Assembly: GCA_014529385.2 (NCBI GenBank)
Contig: CM043960.1
Coordinates: 125,834,043 to 125,898,042, forward strand
Direction: 5' to 3'
DNA length: 64,000 bases
From: Adiantum capillus-veneris
Lineage: Eukaryota > Streptophyta > Polypodiopsida > Polypodiales > Pteridaceae
A program made the position numbers and the translations under genes. The notes under the pieces are model-generated. The model searched no databases. It saw only the letters and a list, made by a program, of their open reading frames with translations, and was not told the DNA's origin. Shown in pieces: positions 63,301 to 64,000 of the stretch. The first letter of the stretch is position 1; each line of letters starts with the position of its first letter.

Positions 63301-64000
63301 ATTTTTCCTTCAAGAGATTCAATACTTAAGTCATATTATCTCAAGGTGGTATCCAAATGGATCCATCAAAGTTGGAGGTAATAAAAGCATGGCCTAATCT
63401 AAGGAATCTACATGAGCTAAGAAGCTTTATTAGTATGTGTGCATACTATAGACACTTCATAGCAAAATTCTCTCAAATAGCAGGACCATTACATGACTTA
63501 ACAAAGAAGAACGTTAAGTATTCATGGACTGCTAAGGAGCAAAATGCTTTTGACAAGCTCAAAGAGAAGCATACCTCCCAACCCGTCCTCATGCTTCCGG
63601 ATCTCTCAACGTCATTTGAGGTCCGATGTGTTGCTTGTGGTGATTTCTCAGTGATTGCCTTGGAGCAGTTTTGCTTCAAGAAGGGCATGCCATAGCATAT
63701 GAGAGTCGAAGGCTCAATACGGATGAACGAGTCTTAGACATTTATGAGAAAGTGCTTTTAGCTATTCTACATGTCCTAGACACATGGAAGCACTATCTAT
63801 TGGGAACTCCATTTATTCTACAAATAGACCACCAAAGTCTCAAGTACTTCATGACACAAACAAAGCTTTTCGACAAACAAATGAGGTGGACAAATTTCCT
63901 TTCGTAATTTTATTTTCATATTTCTCACATTGTTGGTAAGCACAATCAAGTGACCGATGCACTTTTACAAGGACCAAAAGTTAATGCAGTGTCTATAGCT
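63301..64000 (+). pseudogene. Element D RT end and RNase H
   Basis: MDPSKLEVIKAWPNLRNLHE, FISMCAYYRHFIAKFSQIAG, then SFEVRCVACGDFSVIA. The catalytic Asp of CDAC is Val (CVAC). In a second frame come EGHAIAYESRRLNTDE, HYLLGTPFILQIDHQSLKYF and FHISHIVGKHNQVTDALLQG at the window end. Confidence 0.85.

Larger units (their letters stand above)
58706..64000 (+). mobile_element. Ty3/gypsy element D, incomplete at window end
   Basis: 5' LTR, gag, protease, RT and RNase H are in order on the plus strand. Integrase and 3' LTR lie beyond the window. Gag and RT (FKEGG start, FFDDIIIFS) are related to chromovirus A. Stops and frame changes are frequent. Confidence 0.88.

Overview
This window is nuclear DNA of a land plant with a large, repeat-rich genome. 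It consists almost entirely of broken, nested retrotransposons, and I find no intact host gene. The evidence for a plant is Ty3/gypsy chromoviruses and Ty1/copia elements with initiator-Met-tRNA primer sites, tRNA-derived SINE heads, a non-LTR (LINE) family, and many long (CT)n and (CA)n tracts. A seedless plant such as a fern, or a gymnosperm, fits this style, but the sequence does not settle the species.

Layout. 1-2.5 kb: no identifiable gene. 2.5-5.3 kb: three 3' ends of one LINE family, tangled with CT microsatellites. 5.3-7.9 kb: low-complexity DNA. 7.9-18 kb: an old Ty3/gypsy element (B), split inside its gag by a younger chromovirus (A, 8202-14501) that still has both LTRs, a primer site, a polypurine tract and a 5-bp target duplication. 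18-23.3 kb: non-coding DNA with a hairpin-type fold-back element (18938-19279), microsatellites, a G-rich purine tract and two SINE-like tRNA heads.

23.3-30.4 kb: two related Ty1/copia copies facing each other, with a long gypsy LTR (family D) between them. 30.4-39.4 kb: two copies of gypsy family C pointing away from each other, again with a D LTR between them. 39.4-41.8 kb: non-coding DNA with two old tandem duplications. 41.8-44.5 kb: the gag-protease part of another gypsy element (F) with two zinc knuckles. 44.5-47 kb: two more C fragments, again divergent. 47.4-57.1 kb: a whole chromovirus (E) on the minus strand with 2.35 and 2.66 kb LTRs. 58.7 kb to the end: a family D gypsy element (LTR, gag, protease, reverse transcriptase, RNase H) that runs off the window.

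Nothing encodes a working pathway. Every retroelement has stops, frameshifts or deletions, and several catalytic residues are lost. No new biological system is evident. The points of interest are structural: the LINE/CT association, an ATTTC-type LINE tail, a large fold-back element, inverted D LTRs sitting between inverted element copies, repeated short tandem duplications (two of them exactly over conserved reverse transcriptase motifs), and the B/F gag-protease lineage.

All family calls come from reading motifs by eye. Element ends marked approximate were judged from alignment of copies within the window.
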